From Blastocladiella emersonii ATCC 22665 (Eukaryota > Blastocladiomycota > Blastocladiomycetes > Blastocladiales > Blastocladiaceae): DNA of 64,000 bases. The notes under the pieces were generated by a model that saw only the letters and a program-made list of their open reading frames with translations, was not told the origin of the DNA and ran no database searches. The stretch spans positions 2,108,001 to 2,172,000 of the forward strand of contig JANHCV010000003.1 of NCBI GenBank assembly GCA_025594325.1, written 5' to 3'. Positions 1 through 9,400 of this stretch are shown in pieces; the stretch's first letter is position 1; every line of letters starts with the position of its first letter. A program made the position numbers and the translations under genes.

Positions 1-213
1 CGCTGCACCGAGCGAGCGATCGATCGCGCGGCGGGCGTACGTTGGGGATAAACTGCTCCTTGATGAGCGACGTAATGAGCGTGCTCTTGCCCACGCCGTC
101 TACGCGCGGGGGTTGCGGGTGACGACAGGTCAGCACTCGTGTGTGCCGCTGGACCAGCGTAGCGGGCAACACGCACCGTCACCGACGAGAAGGATCCGGA
201 CGTCGCGCCACAT
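1..213 (-). CDS. GEM1: Mitochondrial Rho GTPase Miro/Gem1, 5' end only
   Basis: Miro is an outer-mitochondrial-membrane GTPase for mitochondrial movement and ER contact. Only the start lies in the window. The model is exon 1 213..177 (ATG at 213), a 77-bp intron 176..100 (GTGCGT...GTAG), exon 2 99..41, and then a GTACGC donor whose intron runs off the window edge. The spliced start reads MWRDVRILLVGD followed by DGVGKSTLITSLIKEQFIPN, which holds the G1/P-loop GxxGVGKST and the Miro-type ITSL(I/V)KEQF(I/V)PN switch region. Exon phases match and the result fits Miro better than other Ras-like GTPases. The EF hands, second GTPase domain and tail anchor cannot be seen. Confidence 0.72.
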
Positions 214-600
214 GATGTTGCTCGTGGTCGTAGCGGCAGGTTGGAGATGGTGGCGAGGCGAGGGGTGTGGGTGGCACGCGTCTGGCTGCCCTTGTCGCTG
301 ACTGTCAGGCCGCTCTCACAAGGGCCGGCGGCGCGCAGCGTAGGTGTTTGATTCGTAGCGCCCGGCGCGCGTTGCGTCGAGTTGCGCGAGCGATTCCGTA
401 GCAAAAGGGGCGGCGATATGCGCAGGCCGATCGGCGCGGGCGCGGCGGGTTTGGATGAGGCGCGCGTCTTGCCTCGGCTGTCTCCAAAGTTCGCTGCCGC
501 TGCCGAGAACGGAGTCCCTCATGCGGGCGTGACGTGCCCGCGCGCGTGTGCTGGCTGCATCACAAAATTAGGGCTAGGTGTATTACTATTGATAAATCAG
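214..600. other. Intergenic, Miro 5' side to SUA5 3' end
   Basis: A 387-bp gap between the divergent Miro start and the SUA5 stop. It should hold the Miro promoter and the SUA5 3' end. I see only overlapping shadow ORFs and no RNA gene or repeat. Confidence 0.5.
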
Positions 601-1983
601 CTAGGAGACAACGACCGACGCGGCCTTCTTGACGCGGTTCATGAAGGCGCGGCCGAGGTGCTCCTCGGGGGTGCCCTCGACCACGATCCCGGCGACCCCG
701 CGCTCGTCGAGCCACCGCAGCGCGCGGAACAGCTCGCGGTTCGGGTCCTCGCGCGCGTCGAAGGCGAGCACGGAGCCCGACTGCACCGCCGCCTCGAGCC
801 ACGCGTCCGCCGCCACCGTGTCGACCGTGCGCACCCACCCGACCACCGCCGTCAGGTTGCTGTCACCGCGGATCGCCTCAATCTGCTCCCGCACAGCCCC
901 AGCCGTCGGCTGCAGGAGCAGGTGCACGGGCGCCGTGGGCGAGTAGTGGCGGTACTTCATCCCGGGGGCCTCGGGGACCGCGGACGCCTCGACGTGGCCC
1001 GAGTGGCACACGATCCGCTCGAACCCGGGCACGCCGCGCAGCGTTTCGACCGTGACGCCGCCGGGCCGGAGGACGACGGGGTTCGGCGTGACGGCGACGA
1101 CCGTGGACTCGAGCCCGCAGTCACACTGTCCCGCGTCGAGGATCAGGGGGATCCGGCCACTGAGATCCGTCTTGACGTGCTCGGCGAGCGTGGGCGAGGG
1201 CCGGCCGGATGAGTTGGCCGAGGGCGCGGCGAGCGGGACCCCCGCGACGGCGATCAGGGCGCGCGCGACGGGGTGGGCGGGGAACCGGACCGCGACCGTG
1301 GGCTGCCCCGCGGTGACGGTGGGCGGGAGCACGCCGGGCGCCGCGGGGAACAGGAGCGTGAGCGGGCCCGGCCAGAACCGCTGCATGAGCGGGACGTGCG
1401 ACTTTGGGATCTCGCCACCGGGCAGCAGCGCGCGCAGCATGGCGAGCGACGCCACATGTACAATCAGGGGGTTGTCGCTCGGCCGCTGCTTGGCGGCGAA
1501 GATGCGCGCCACGCCGCGCGCGTCCAGCGCGTTGCCCGCGAGGCCGTAGACCGTCTCGGTCGGCATCGAGATCACCTGCGACTCGGCGACCAGGTGGTGC
1601 GCCGCGCGCTCGAGCGCCGCGCGGCCTACCGGGTTGGTGATGACGGGCGCGGCGTCGAGGTGCGCGAGCGGGTCATTGCCCGATGTTGGTTCGGTCGGCG
1701 CGGCAGGGAACTGGAACCACGCGGGGTCGACGGCGACGACGGCCGTGTCCATGCCCTGGCCCATCAGCTGCGGGTCGACGGCCGCCGCGTGTTGCCGCGG
1801 ATCGAGAGCCATGGTCTGCGTGTGCACGGTGCGCGGAGCGGTGCTGATGCCCCGATAACGAGCGAGGGCGGGTGCAACGGGGGCAAGAAGGCAGCGGCGG
1901 ACGGTCGTCGCTGCCAGACTGCGATGGAGGGCGGTAGTCGCTGTTCTCGTTGAGGTGCCGCAGAGTCGCGGCGTAGTATACAT
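601..1983 (-). CDS. SUA5: Threonylcarbamoyl-AMP synthase Sua5/YrdC
   Basis: Makes L-threonylcarbamoyladenylate from Thr, bicarbonate and ATP, the first step of tRNA t6A37 modification. The intronless 460-residue ORF has the YrdC core with SMPTETVYGLAGNA, KQRPSDNPLIVHV, WPGPLTL, PSANSSGRPSPT and STVVAV motifs, followed by the shorter Sua5 C-terminal domain that follows a KYRHYSP linker. The ATG at 1983 gives an Arg/Thr/Ala-rich, acid-free N-terminus that looks like a mitochondrial presequence. An in-frame ATG at 1812 (MALDPRQ) would give a cytosolic form, consistent with the known need for t6A in both compartments. It is divergent from the TPR gene, 186 bp away. Confidence 0.93.
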   Translation of the reverse strand: MYTTPRLCGTSTRTATTALHRSLAATTVRRCLLAPVAPALARYRGISTAPRTVHTQTMALDPRQHAAAVDPQLMGQGMDTAVVAVDPAWFQFPAAPTEPTSGNDPLAHLDAAPVITNPVGRAALERAAHHLVAESQVISMPTETVYGLAGNALDARGVARIFAAKQRPSDNPLIVHVASLAMLRALLPGGEIPKSHVPLMQRFWPGPLTLLFPAAPGVLPPTVTAGQPTVAVRFPAHPVARALIAVAGVPLAAPSANSSGRPSPTLAEHVKTDLSGRIPLILDAGQCDCGLESTVVAVTPNPVVLRPGGVTVETLRGVPGFERIVCHSGHVEASAVPEAPGMKYRHYSPTAPVHLLLQPTAGAVREQIEAIRGDSNLTAVVGWVRTVDTVAADAWLEAAVQSGSVLAFDAREDPNRELFRALRWLDERGVAGIVVEGTPEEHLGRAFMNRVKKAASVVVS

Positions 1984-2169
1984 GAGCACTGGGCTTACGA
2001 AGAGAGGGAGGGAGGGCCGATCGACCAACAGGCGGAGACGAACCGAAAGCGGAGTGGCGCAGTGGTCACCTGACGGTGCAGATGACTCGGTTGCCCCCCT
2101 GATGCCTTCGCTGATCGTCTCGCCGACCCGCGCTCACTCCCTCTCCTCAGCAGCAACTCAGTCACTGAA

Positions 2170-3622
2170 ATGAAGCTCAAACGTCCCAGCAACCCGCGGC
2201 ACGCAGCGCACGGCGGCCAGAACCCGCTCGCCGGCCTCGAGGCGCCCGACGACCTGCTGCAGGCGGCCTTTGAGCAGGAAGCACAGGGTGCGTCCCTCTC
2301 GCGCCCTCACCACCGTCAACCCACACTCACCCCCTGCCCAACTAGGCGACCGGTACGCGCACGACCCCGCCAAATCGCGGCGACACTACCAGCACGCGCT
2401 CGACGCGTACACGGCGGCGTACGCGCGCGACCCTGACCCGGAGACCCTGTACAACGCGGCGCGCCTGCACCTGGTGCTCGCCGACCGCACAGCGGCCAAC
2501 GACGCGGCCAAGCTCGACCTGCTGGACCGCGCTATCGCCATGTCGCAGCACGTTCTCGTCAAGACGCCGACCTCGCAGGACGCACTCTTCAACCTCGGCC
2601 AGGCCCACGTGTGGCGCGCGCAGCTCGTCGCGGAACGCGGCGGAGACGAGTGTGTGCCCGAGGTCGCGGCTGGGATCAACGTCGCGCTCGAGGCGCTCGC
2701 CAAGGTTACGGAGATGCAGCGCGCGGATCTTGCGGCGGGCAGCGCCGATGTCGGCGACGCGTCTGCCCCGGCGGAAGATGACGGCGCCATGGAAATGTCG
2801 GGCGACGTAGAACTGACCGAAGCGACGCCCGTGACGCGCGAGTCGCTGCTGGAGACCCTCCTGCTACGCGTTGAGTGCCACGCTCTCGCCGTCGAAGTAC
2901 TCCCGCCATCCGAGGTCGACGCGCACGTTGCCGCGGGCACGCAGGTCCTCGCCGAGGCGCAGTCCCTCGTCGCCACACTGCCCGCGCCCGCGTTCTCGGC
3001 CCCGACCAACGAGATTTCCACCAAAGACCCCGAGCACCCGTACCTCGAGTACCTCCTCGCGTCGTCGGCGTTCCACCGCGCGACCGCCGAGCGGCACGCC
3101 GCCGTGACGGGTTCCCCCTCAGCCGAAGCCTTCGAGCGCGCGCTCGCCCCGCTCGCCGAAGTCCAGACCCTGTGCGCCCCACGCGTGCACGCGCGCGCGC
3201 ACGGCGACGCGGGCGACGTGTACGTGTCGTGGTTCGAGTCGCTCCTCCCTCTCGCCACCACCACCTCGGGCGACGACTCCGCGTCCCTCGCCGTGTGGCA
3301 GCACATGGCGTCCGCGACGCGCAGCTACGCGGCAGCGCTCGCGCGCGACCCGAACAACGGCGCCGTGCTGGTGCACCTCGCCGAGAACGAGTGGAACCGC
3401 GCCGCGTGGTCGGCGCGCGTCGGGCAGGCGGGCCGCGTCGCGGCCACGCTCACCCGGAACGCCGCCGTGTACGCGGACCGCGCGTGGCGTGCGCTGCGCG
3501 CGGGCCCACTTGCGAGCGAGCGCATGGAGGAGCGGACTAAGGCGTTCGGCATCCTGTGCGACGCGCTCGAGAAGCTCGGGCTCGCGGCGGATCTTGCGCA
3601 GGCCCGCGCCGTGGGGCCGTAG
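2170..3622 (+). CDS. TPR-like helical repeat protein
   Basis: The model is exon 1 2170..2287, a 58-bp intron 2288..2345 (GTGCGT...CTAG), and exon 2 2346..3622; the product is 464 residues. The intron is supported by phase and by restoring a continuous helix (EQEAQG joined to DRYAHDPAKS). Residues about 25-120 look like tetratricopeptide helices (AFEQEAQGDRY, HYQHALDAYTAAYARDP, ETLYNAARLHLVLA, DALFNLGQAHVWRA), and further helical pairs follow a short acidic segment near 165-190. TPR proteins are usually assembly or chaperone scaffolds. I do not recognise the specific family, so no process is assigned. No signal peptide or membrane segment is seen. Confidence 0.8.
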
Positions 3623-3899
3623 ATGAATGTAATTTATTTTCTCTCCCGACCATTGTGTGAGATCAGGGTCGCCGCAGACCGCAGCGCGGCGGCGCGCCAC
3701 GCTCCACACAAGCGAGTCGAGGTGATCGAGAGCGAAGCCGCTGCATCGCTGCTGCGCCGCAGTCGCCACCGCGCCGCCGCCCATCGAGTGTGCGGTGAAC
3801 TCCCATCGGCGGCGCGTCGGTCATGCTCCTCTTGAGCGAGAGCGCGGATCTCTTCTCCCTTCTTCCCAGTAGACTTTTCATGGAACTCGCTCAATCATC

Positions 3900-4406
3900 A
3901 TGCTCAAACGGATCACATCGACGCTCTTCTTGCGGCGCAAGGACTCGACCAACGACGAGAAGAACGCGCCGGCCAAGGCGGTCGCGGTCGCGGACACTCC
4001 GGCGGTGGCGCCACCGCGCAAGATGCAGCAGGTCCGCCACCCACCACTGCCGCCAGCAGCGCCGTTGCCCGCGCCAACAGCACCAAGCGCGTTGCCCGTG
4101 GTCCCCGACGACGAGCCCGCCGTCTTCTACGCGATCGAGGTGCCAGACGAGGTGCCGCCCAAGCAACCCGAACCCGCGCTCCTGCCCGCGCTCCCGCCAC
4201 CGCGCTACTCGATCGTGTTCGGGAGCCAGCAGGCGGCGACGCTCCCGCTCCCGGGGACGCCGCTCCCGCCGCCCGTGGTGCGGTCCGAGGCCGCGCGGCA
4301 CAGCATGTCGGGCCCAGCCGTGTTCGAGTACCTGCCGCTGCCGCACCTGCTCGAGCCCGTGTTTGACGACGACGAGGAGGGAGAGATTGCGCGAGCCGAA
4401 GAGTAA
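3900..4406 (+). CDS. Small proline-rich hypothetical protein
   Basis: A 168-residue ORF, not recognised. It starts with a basic amphipathic stretch (MLKRITSTLFLRRKDS), then runs of Pro/Ala/Val (PPLPPAAPLPAPTAP, PLPGTPLPPP) and an acidic tail (EPVFDDDEEGEIARAEE). Codon third positions are GC-rich as in neighbouring genes, which favours a real gene. It ends 22 bp from the convergent DLT1 stop. No catalytic motif is visible. It could be an adaptor with SH3/WW-type ligands, but that is only composition-based inference. Confidence 0.5.
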   Translation: MLKRITSTLFLRRKDSTNDEKNAPAKAVAVADTPAVAPPRKMQQVRHPPLPPAAPLPAPTAPSALPVVPDDEPAVFYAIEVPDEVPPKQPEPALLPALPPPRYSIVFGSQQAATLPLPGTPLPPPVVRSEAARHSMSGPAVFEYLPLPHLLEPVFDDDEEGEIARAEE

Positions 4407-4428
4407 AGGAATATACACATAGATCTAG

Positions 4429-5325
4429 CTACGCAACGAGCACCGCGGGCGCCCTCGCGTCCTCGTCAGGGACGGGGATCCGCTGCAGGATGACTGCGAG
4501 CAGCTTCATGACGTGGAGGTACGCGTCCTGCGACTGCGGGGCACACCCCCACCGCGCGGCGTGGTACGCGTCGAGGTACAGTTTCGCGAGCCGCTTGTCG
4601 ACGAGGGACGCGTCGACGGCCGCGCGCAGCCAGGTGCGGACCGGGGTTGCCGGGTCCGCGGCCGCGGAGGGAACCCACGGCGCGAGCGCACGCGCGAGGA
4701 CCCCAGCCGACGCGACGGTCGCCGCGCGGAACTGCGTGCCGTCGAGCGGCGTGCCCGGCGCGCCCCACTGCACGTCCGCGGGCGGCACCGCGGGCTTCGC
4801 GTTAGCGATTAGGCGCGCCGAGGCGTCGAGTTTCGCGGCGATATGCGCGTGGACGTGGTCGGGCAGCCCGTCGGCCTGGGTGATGGGCACGTAGAGCTTG
4901 GGCAGGCGGGCGAGGGCGCCGCGGACCGTCATGAACCGCGAGAAGGCGAAGATCAGGCTCGCCAGCGCCAGCAGCGCGTACGACCCGATGATGAACAGCT
5001 GCAGGAAGATGCTCGAGGTCGGCGGCCGGTCCAGCGCCTGCACGTACAGGTCCAGCGCCGTCAGGAACACGCACATGGCGGTCAGCAGCCACACGATTGA
5101 GCGTAAGAGGGAGCGCGCGAAGGTGTGCAGCGACATGGCGAGCGAGCGGCGGCGCGTCGTCGGTGGGACGGCGGGTGGCGCAGCAGCGTTCATGACGCGG
5201 GTGGTGAGCGACGCGGGGAGAGGGATCGGTGACGGCGAGCGCGAGGGAGAGCGCGACGAGGAGCGCAGCGGGATCCGCGAGGGCGACGGCCCGCTGGCGG
5301 GAACAGCGGCAACTGGTGGCGGCAT
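4429..5325 (-). CDS. DLT1: DLT1-like membrane protein
   Basis: A 298-residue protein resembling fungal DLT1 (defect at low temperature 1), a fungus-specific membrane protein of unclear biochemistry. A basic, Ser/Arg/Pro-rich N-terminus is followed by two hydrophobic helices, about residues 75-97 (SIVWLLTAMCVFLTALDLYV) and 107-130 (SIFLQLFIIGSYALLALASL). Next comes the family-typical segment LPKLYVPITQADGLPDHVHA, then a soluble helical domain with WGAPGTPLDGTQFRAA. I use the ATG at 5325 (MPPPVAAVPASG) because upstream in-frame sequence is not protein-like. It is convergent with the preceding small gene. Confidence 0.8.
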   Translation of the reverse strand: MPPPVAAVPASGPSPSRIPLRSSSRSPSRSPSPIPLPASLTTRVMNAAAPPAVPPTTRRRSLAMSLHTFARSLLRSIVWLLTAMCVFLTALDLYVQALDRPPTSSIFLQLFIIGSYALLALASLIFAFSRFMTVRGALARLPKLYVPITQADGLPDHVHAHIAAKLDASARLIANAKPAVPPADVQWGAPGTPLDGTQFRAATVASAGVLARALAPWVPSAAADPATPVRTWLRAAVDASLVDKRLAKLYLDAYHAARWGCAPQSQDAYLHVMKLLAVILQRIPVPDEDARAPAVLVA

Positions 5326-6440
5326 AGCGGTTGCATTAAGTGTGGCACCACCGCAAACGACACGGCATCGATAACTGTGGCGAAGCGGGGCGACGCGACG
5401 AGTGGTCCTCGCTTGCTTCGAGGCAAGTGCGCCACACGCGCACGCGGCGGCGATAGGCGTGGCACGCACCGCTGCGAGCTTACAAAAATAGGATCCGGGT
5501 CCCCTGCGGCGGAGAAATGGGCGCGGCGCTGCGATTGGTCCGGCGAAATTCCGGGCGATCATCGGATGCTGTGGGGCCACGCTCATCATCGATTGTTCGG
5601 ACAGGACCCAGCGCCTCGCCGAGTCCTGCGGCGCTGTGGCAACATGGGCCACGTCGCGTTGGACGAGGTCGCGGCGGCCACGTTCGCTCAAGACGGGCTT
5701 CATCTCTCTCCTCACCCTAGACGGTATCCAACGACACTGCTGCGCCCCGAACAACGGCTTAGACTCTGCCGACTCTGCTCCCTGCCGCCCGCCCGACGAC
5801 CCCGCGTTGCGCCTCGGCCGAACCTTCTTTGGAGTGGCCCCATTCCCCCAAGCCCTGCCCTTCAGCCTCCGCCGCTGCCGCCTCGTCTCGGCCCGAACCC
5901 GAATCCGTCTCCTTGGCGTCGCGCGTCACCATCCAGTGTGAGAGCGAGTGATCCTCTCTCCCCTCTCCAACTCTTCCCCGCCCGCGGCTCCCCCGTGCGT
6001 GTGTGTGTGCGTGCGTCCATCGACCCGACCCGTCCGAGGTCGGCCACTGGAGCACTCCACACCTCTCCTCTTCGTCTTCTTGGCGACCGAGGTACGTCGT
6101 CGCCATCATCGTCTCCATGGTGGCCGCGCGTTGGCCGGCTGCTTGACTCCAAGCGGGGGCCTGTGGACGGGCGCGTCCCTGCCCCATCGCGGCCGCGCTC
6201 GCGCGTGCCCCGAGCCCCACTCGCTGGCGCCCGCGGCCACCCGCTTCTCCATCGCTCCATCATCATCCATCATCGCGTGTTGCTGGCTGGCGTCTTCTCA
6301 CGCCCGCGTTGCGCCATGCACGCACGCTTGCAGAATCTCCACGTGTGGAGCTCGCTCGTCTTCCTCTGCTCGTCGGATCCTCGGCCGGCCCGGACCCACT
6401 GCCGGCACCACCACCACCAAGCACCGGTTCATCCGACGAC
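5326..6440. promoter_or_regulatory. 1.1-kb divergent upstream region (DLT1 / MGA2-like)
   Basis: No convincing gene lies between the divergent DLT1 and MGA2-like starts. The right half is rich in C/T tracts (for example 5760-6060), typical of a fungal promoter or long 5' leader. An in-frame ATG at 6309 could lengthen the MGA2-like N-terminus by 44 residues. Confidence 0.4.
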
Positions 6441-9400
6441 ATGATCGCCATCAACAACGCGAAGCAGGCGCAGCAGCAGGCGGCGCAGGAGAAGCCCCGG
6501 CTCTCCATGGCCATGCCGTCGCCGCCCTCGCCCGCGTCCATGTTCCGCGCCTCGGCCGCCGCTCTCGCTCTCCAATCATCCGGATCGGCTCCCTCGTCGG
6601 CATCGGCCACGCCCTCACCCGCCGCCGCCGTCGTCCACCTCGCCCCCGGTGCTGCCGTCGACTACTTCTCCATCCCCGTCTCGGGCCCCTCCTCGGACCC
6701 GTTCATGTCCCCCGTCGCCACCGCCTCGTCGGGCGCTTCGTCAGCGGCAGCACTCTATCTCCCGTACCCGACGCCGGGCGAGCCGCAGCTCCAGCTTCAC
6801 TTTGCCCACCACGTTCCCGCTGCTCCCGCTCCTCCCGCGGCCGACTCAGCCACGTCCTCCTCGGTTCCCATGACCTTCGCCGGCGCCGCGGCCCAGGCCT
6901 TTGCCATGTCGGCCCAGCTGCAGCTCCAGCACAACTTGCAGCAACACGCGCAGCAGCAGCACGCGCAGCACGCGCAGCTCTTCCTGCCGATCCACCCCTC
7001 GTCGTCGTCGCAGTCGATCCCGTCGGCCGCGACCTCGCTCGCGCTGCCGCCCACGCCCATCACCGCGTCCATGCCCGCAGACCACCTCGCGCAGCCCACC
7101 GCCATCTACGCCGTGACTCCCGCCACCCACCCGCACCTGTTCGCGCCCGCCGCGCCCGTGAGCAACGCGCAGCAGCAGCAGCCGCAGCAGCAGTTTGTCG
7201 CGCACCCGGTGTTCGGGCTCACCGCCATGCCGCCCGCCTCGGCCCACTTCCAGCACCACGCGCACCAGTCGGTCTCGCCGCCGCTCTCGGCCGTCGCGCC
7301 CGCCGCTGCGCCCGATACGACGGCCACGACGACGACTACCGGCCGCCCGGCGCCGCTCCTCAAGTCGGGCAAGACGTCGCCGGGCCCACACGGCTCTGGC
7401 GCGTCGAACACCGCGCCCGTGTCGCCGTCGACCTCGTCGGCCGCCTCCCCCGCCGCGCACTCGGCGGCCGCCGCCGTCGCTGCCGCAGCCACGACGACGC
7501 TCGCGGCCGGGTCCGAGCGGCTGCCGTACCAGATCCGGATCCTCGGGATCCCGGCCATCGGCGCCAAGTCGCGCGTCGAGACCCAGATCAAGCTGTGCCT
7601 GCAGCTCGTGAGCCCCGCCGGCGACAAGGTGACGCGGTTCCCGCGCCTGCGCATCCCCGACATTCTGATCGCCAACGAGCGGTGGCGCCGGCTCGCGGGC
7701 GGGTCGACGTCGGCGGTAGCGACGTCGGCCAAGGGCGTCGCCAACGCCGCTGCTGACGCGGCCGACTTCGAGGCCGCCAACGACACGGACGCTCTGTGGC
7801 TCCACGGCCGCGTCGTGTGCGCGTCCGACGTCGACAAGACCGTCGCCGTGTGCAAGAGCTGTGTGCAGCGCGAGGTACGTCATCCTCGCTTTTTTTTTAT
7901 CGTGGGCCTCAGCCTCGACGGCCATGGCCGCCATCGAGCGAGTGGAGCGGAGCGCGCAGCAGCCGAACCCAAACGTTGGGATGGGCCGCCGGAGTCGGGC
8001 GAGATTCGGCGCGTTTCTCCGCACCGGCGGGATCGCCGGATCGCCTACGCTCGCCCTGTGACCCACGCGGCCGGCGCGACGCGCCCCCGGATGGCACCTG
8101 CCGATCGCGTTCATCATCTCCCCTCCTCTCCTCTCCCTGCCCTGTCTCGCGTCGATGCCTAACTGACACCTCCATCACCGCTAGACCAAGCGCGCCCAGC
8201 GCAAAAAGACCCCGCCGAAGCCGGCCGCCCCCGGCCTCCCGCCATCCCCGCCGAGCTCGACGACTGGCAGCCCCGACCCGCGCGCGGCCGCCATCTCGCA
8301 GCAGCCGAGTAGCAGCAGCAGCCATGCCGTCCCCGACATCGCCATGAGCGACCGCAAGGTGCTCCTCATCAACGCGCCGCCCGTCATGGACTTCGCGTCC
8401 GGCGACATCATCCTGCCGACGCGCATCCCGTGCTACTGCCGCCACCACCGCGAGAAGATCGGGTTCCTCATCGTCTTCGAGCTGCGCGACCACCGCGGCA
8501 TCCAGGTCGCCCAGGGCATCTCAGCCCCGATCCTCATCACCGACGACCACAAGTCCGTCCACAAGGTCCGCCGCCCGAGCGCGACTCCCGCGTCGGCCGC
8601 TGAGGCCGCGGCGGCGTCGGCGGCGGCGGTCGTCGAGCAGCAGCAGGCGGCAGCCGAGCCCGTGGCTCAGCCCGTGCACTCGCTGCCCTCCGCCATGTTC
8701 GATGCCAACGGCAACTTTGTCATCAACAACGACGCGGCCGTCGCCGCCCTCATGCTCGGCGGCGCAGGCAGCGGCGCCGCGTCCGCCGCGTCGTCGATCC
8801 CGCCCACCCCCACCACGGGCATGACGCCCGTCGTCGGCATGTCGCCCACGCTCACCCCGCAGAAGCGGCCCCGGAGCAGCCCCTCCGAGTCGTCGTCGGC
8901 CGCCGCTGCCGCCGAGCAGGCCCACGCGAGCGCCATGATGATGCACCGCGTCATGTACCTGCCCGGGTGCGGGCCCGCCATGGACACGGGCGCCGCGTCG
9001 TCGCACGCGATCCCCGTCTCGTCGTGGATTACGCCCGGCTCGATCCTCGCCACGTCGCAGGCTGCGGTCCCCGTCGCCGTCGACGACATGCAGGGCATCG
9101 TCGCAAACGACCACCCCGCAAGCCCCACGGGCGGCTTCGACGGCGTCGGCGATCTCCCGTCGCCCGCGTCCTCGGCCACCGCCGCCCGTACCTCGCCCGC
9201 CGCCGCCGACTCGGACTCGGACGCCGACGACGCGCTGCACCGGCCCGGCGGCAACAAGCGTATGCGCGCCAACGACGGGTCCGCTGTCGCGACGGCGACG
9301 AGCGCGGCGCCGGTCGGGAACCTCGTGTTCGCGCCGCTCCCGCCGTCCATGGCCGCCGCGGGTCCCGACGCGAGCGCGGGTACCGGGAATGGTGGTGGGC

